From Klebsiella pneumoniae (lineage in GTDB: Bacteria > Pseudomonadota > Gammaproteobacteria > Pseudomonadales > Pseudohongiellaceae), in assembly GCA_945869725.1 (NCBI GenBank), contig CAMBPO010000030.1, forward strand, positions 1 through 34,309: a stretch of DNA of 34,309 bases, read 5' to 3'. Positions within the stretch are counted from its first letter, which is position 1. The number at the start of each line of letters is the position of its first letter. This document shows positions 32,262 through 34,309 of the stretch, piece by piece. The notes under the pieces were generated by a model, which saw only the letters and a list, made by a program, of their open reading frames with translations, ran no database searches and was not told the DNA's origin. Position numbers and translations under genes: made by a program.

Positions 32262-32320
32262 AGCCGGAGGTTCCTCGCAACGACGCTACGCGTCTGATTG
32301 TTGCTCGCTCTCCTACGGCT
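32262..32320. repeat. Nested palindromic repeat, copy R3
   Basis: Outer arms AGCCGGAG (32262-32269) and CTACGGCT (32313-32320, one mismatch); inner arms GCAAC/GTTGC (32277-32281, 32300-32304) and GACGC/GCGTC (32282-32286, 32290-32294) around TAC. Similarity to R2 runs from about 32252, and the ACCCATCTGTCCC tail of R1 recurs to 32333. Confidence 0.85.
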
Positions 32321-32337
32321 ACCCATCTGTCCCGTCA

Positions 32338-32369
32338 GGGGGAGTGAGGTCAAAAAGCTTCGTCTTCAT
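32338..32369. repeat. Degenerate GGGGACGG hairpin d
   Basis: GGGGGAGTGAGGTC...AGCTTCGTCTTCAT can be laid over hairpin a with several changes that break the pairing. It follows R3 directly, as an eroded copy of the element. Confidence 0.5.
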
Positions 32370-32427
32370 CTCCTTTATTGTCACAGTGCCGCCATCAAAC
32401 AGTCATAGGATCATGCTCGGGACGGTT

Positions 32428-32456
32428 GGGGACGGAGCTCTGCGACCTCCGTCCCC
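32428..32456. repeat. GGGGACGG hairpin c (inverted copy of a)
   Basis: Perfect arms GGGGACGGAG (32428-32437) and CTCCGTCCCC (32447-32456) with loop CTCTGCGAC. Its reverse complement equals hairpin a except for one loop base. It lies 31 nt upstream of the phosphatase ATG. Confidence 0.85.
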
Positions 32457-32487
32457 ACATGAAAACTGTTGATCAGGAGAAAAGACG

Positions 32488-33615
32488 ATGAAGAGATATC
32501 TGTCAGGCGCAGCCTTGCTGGCCCTGCTGGGCACACAAACCGTTCTCGCCGCTGACAATGTGGTGCTGATCACCATTGATGGCGTGCGCTGGCAGGAGGC
32601 GTTTTCCGGCATCAGTGCGGAGCTGGCGACACACGACGAGTACACGGACGTGGCCGAGCAGTTGATGGCTGAGTTCTGGCACGACGACCCTGCGCTGCGT
32701 GCTCAAAAGTTGATGCCCTTTTTGCATAACACGGTGATGCAGCAGGGCACGGTGGTCGGAGATCACAGCAAGGGCTCGTGCGCGGTGCTCACCAATGACT
32801 GGAATTTTTCTCACCCCGGTTATAACGAAATTCTCAGTGGTGTGATCAACGATGCCATCAACTCCAACGCCTCCGTCCCCAATCCGGAAAAAACCCTGCT
32901 GGAGTTGCTCGGTGCTAACCCGGCGTTTAGTGGGCGCATGGCGGCGTTTGCATCGTGGAATGTATTCCCGGCGATTTACAACGTCGAGCGCAGCGGCATT
33001 CCGGTGAATATTGGATTAAGTGATCAGCCGGCCAATGAATTTGAGGAGATGTTAAACACCCTGCACGCCGATGTGTCGCCACACTGGCCAACCGTGCGTC
33101 ACGATGCCTTTACCCACCACTATGCGCTGTCGTGGCTAAAACGTACCGAGAGCCGTGTGGTGCATATTGCCTATGGCGAGCCGGATGACTTTGCGCACGA
33201 AGGCGACTACGACGAGTACGTGGTTGCTACGCGCCGTGTGGATGGTTTTATTGAAGATGTGTGGAATACCTTACAAAGCCTAGACTACTACAAGGACAAC
33301 ACCGCCATTTTTATCACCGTGGATCACGGCCGTGGCGAAGAGCCGCTGGAAAGTTGGTTGCACCACGCCAGTAAACGCGCGGTTGAAAACTACATGAGTG
33401 GGCTGGCCGCAGATTACCCGCAGGGCATTATCGGTTCTGAAAATATCTGGATGGCAGCGATGGGGCCGGGTGTCCCTGTCAACGGGCTTTTGCAAACCGA
33501 CAGCTGTCTGGGAGCCAATCAAATCGCAGCAACCCTGCTGAACTGGATGGGTGAGGACTACACGCAATACAACCCAGCCATGGGTAAACCGATGCAGGAA
33601 TTTCTGCCACAATGA
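32488..33615 (+). CDS. Exported alkaline-phosphatase-superfamily hydrolase
   Basis: Product of 375 residues with a signal peptide (MKRYLSGAALLALLGTQTVLA). The fold of sulfatases, phosphodiesterases and phosphoglycerate mutases is shown by NVVLITIDGVRWQEAF with metal-binding D31, a nucleophile-type loop FSHPGYNEILSG where S108 occupies the usual Thr/Ser/Cys place, GEPDDFAHEGDYDEY, and TVDHGRGEEP with the closing Asp-His pair. Substrate (phosphomonoester, phosphodiester or sulfate ester) cannot be told. AGGAG lies about 10 nt before the ATG. It overlaps the PhoD-like gene by 4 nt (ATGA), so the two are coupled and may form a secreted phosphate-scavenging pair. Confidence 0.87.
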   Translation: MKRYLSGAALLALLGTQTVLAADNVVLITIDGVRWQEAFSGISAELATHDEYTDVAEQLMAEFWHDDPALRAQKLMPFLHNTVMQQGTVVGDHSKGSCAVLTNDWNFSHPGYNEILSGVINDAINSNASVPNPEKTLLELLGANPAFSGRMAAFASWNVFPAIYNVERSGIPVNIGLSDQPANEFEEMLNTLHADVSPHWPTVRHDAFTHHYALSWLKRTESRVVHIAYGEPDDFAHEGDYDEYVVATRRVDGFIEDVWNTLQSLDYYKDNTAIFITVDHGRGEEPLESWLHHASKRAVENYMSGLAADYPQGIIGSENIWMAAMGPGVPVNGLLQTDSCLGANQIAATLLNWMGEDYTQYNPAMGKPMQEFLPQ

Positions 33616-34309
33616 ATACAGAGCTGTTGCGAAAGCCGTTTTCCAGGCGTGTGTTTACTCGGGTGCTGGGCGCGCTGATCGCCGGCGCCTCATTGCTGCG
33701 AGTGCCTGTTGGCGCTCAAGCGCAGGCCGCCTCTGAAACGCAAGCGGCCTCTCAAGCGCAGGCGCAACCAGCTTCACGCAGTGAACCCATCAACCGCATC
33801 GCATTTGGTTCCTGCGTGCATCAGGATAAACCACAACCCGTCTGGGACGTTGTTAATGCGGCAAAACCCGATGTGTTTGTATTTCTGGGTGACAACATCT
33901 ACGGCGACAGCGAAGACCCTGCAGTGCTGCAGGCCAAGTACAAGCAACTCGGCGCGGTGCCCGGTTTTCAGCAGCTTCGCCAGCAGACTGACGTGGTGGC
34001 GATCTGGGATGATCACGACTACGGCGTCAATGACGGTGGACTCGAGTACCCGTCCAAAGAAGCGTCGCGGCAAGTGATGCTGGATTTTTGGGGCGAGCCT
34101 GCAGACTCCGAGCGCCGCTCGCGGCCGGATGGCATTTATACGTCGTATGTCTACGGCGAGCCCGGCAACACCGTGCAAATAATTCTGCTGGACCTGCGCT
34201 GGAATCGCACTGCGCTGCACGAAGTTGCTGATGCGGAGAAGCGCACAAGCCGCCTCGTGCAGGACATGGGCCCCTACGACGCTTCGCTGGAACCCGGCGC
34301 CACCATGCT
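33612..34309 (+). CDS. PhoD-like alkaline phosphatase/phosphodiesterase (5' part, truncated by window end)
   Basis: About 232 residues are present. The N-terminus RRVFTRVLGALIAGASLLRVPVGA resembles a Tat signal (twin Arg, then a hydrophobic stretch), as in PhoD proteins, which are exported folded with their metals. A short Ala/Gln/Ser linker follows, then INRIAFGSCVHQD, VFVFLGDNIYGD and AIWDDHDYGVND, the metal-ligand motifs of PhoD-type metallophosphatases. YVYGEPGNTVQIILLDLRWNR continues the domain. The start overlaps the previous stop as ATGA. Metal is probably Fe/Ca by family; substrate class is phosphate mono- or diesters. Confidence 0.9.
   Translation, partial: MNTELLRKPFSRRVFTRVLGALIAGASLLRVPVGAQAQAASETQAASQAQAQPASRSEPINRIAFGSCVHQDKPQPVWDVVNAAKPDVFVFLGDNIYGDSEDPAVLQAKYKQLGAVPGFQQLRQQTDVVAIWDDHDYGVNDGGLEYPSKEASRQVMLDFWGEPADSERRSRPDGIYTSYVYGEPGNTVQIILLDLRWNRTALHEVADAEKRTSRLVQDMGPYDASLEPGATM

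Larger units (their letters stand above)
32175..32487. other. Repeat-filled intergenic region between peptidase and phosphatase genes
   Basis: No gene is supported. From left to right it holds hairpin b, a lone CCGTCCCCAT half-arm near 32217-32226, nested repeat R3, a degenerate hairpin d and hairpin c. The ribosome-binding site AGGAG of the next gene follows 18-20 nt after hairpin c, so the hairpin probably lies in that gene's 5' untranslated region. Confidence 0.8.

Overview
The window is a moderately GC-rich stretch of chromosome from a Gram-negative bacterium. TonB-dependent outer-membrane proteins, a TolC/adaptor/ABC export set, RhlE, a NosR-like protein and cbb3-oxidase and Yip1 remnants point to a gammaproteobacterium; I cannot name the genus. 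No rRNA, tRNA, CRISPR array, phage or transposase gene was seen.

Layout. (1) 1-1100, minus: 5' part of a BtuB-type cobalamin receptor behind a well-formed cobalamin riboswitch. (2) 1180-3093, plus: unrecognised two-TM protein. (3) 3108-5083, minus: GST and DUF3047 genes, preceded by a composite pseudogene in which a decayed, internally deleted ccoN 5' region (with an orphan FNR/ANR-like box upstream) abuts the 3' part of a yip1 gene. (4) 5448-7049, minus: RhlE-type RNA helicase with a repetitive tail. (5) 7328-9526, plus: TonB-receptor-like protein with a polyglycine insert in its plug. (6) 15581-9572, minus: four-gene tripartite export operon (TolC-like lipoprotein, oversized HlyD/MacA adaptor, ATPase, MacB-type permease). 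(7) 17674-15725, minus: orphan NosR/NirI-like flavo-iron-sulfur membrane protein. (8) 27463-17860, minus: compact eight-gene run. (9) 27574-29475: two hotdog thioesterases and a DUF1857 protein. (10) 29524-30090, minus: small methyltransferase. (11) 30120-34309, plus: secreted M28 peptidase bracketed by structured repeats, then an exported alkaline-phosphatase-superfamily enzyme and a truncated PhoD-like gene.

The most interesting system is region 8. After an AGCS amino-acid symporter come a HAD-UbiA fusion, a DprE1-like FAD oxidase, a DprE2-like reductase, a polytopic GT-C-like protein, an extended-SDR epimerase, a second FAD oxidoreductase and a GtrA-family protein, mostly overlapping or closely spaced. 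This matches in content the mycobacterial decaprenyl-phosphoryl-arabinose (DPA) locus: UbiA-type phosphoribosyltransferase, 5'-phosphatase, DprE1, DprE2, arabinosyltransferase and GtrA protein. The simplest reading is a complete Gram-negative pathway making a polyprenyl-phosphate-linked pentofuranose (probably D-Araf), moving it across the inner membrane and transferring it to an unknown acceptor. The DprE1 homologue has Ala where the benzothiazinone-reactive Cys of the mycobacterial enzyme lies.

A second unusual feature is a family of nested palindromic repeats (three copies, with compensatory base changes) interleaved with GGGGACGG hairpins on both sides of the peptidase gene.
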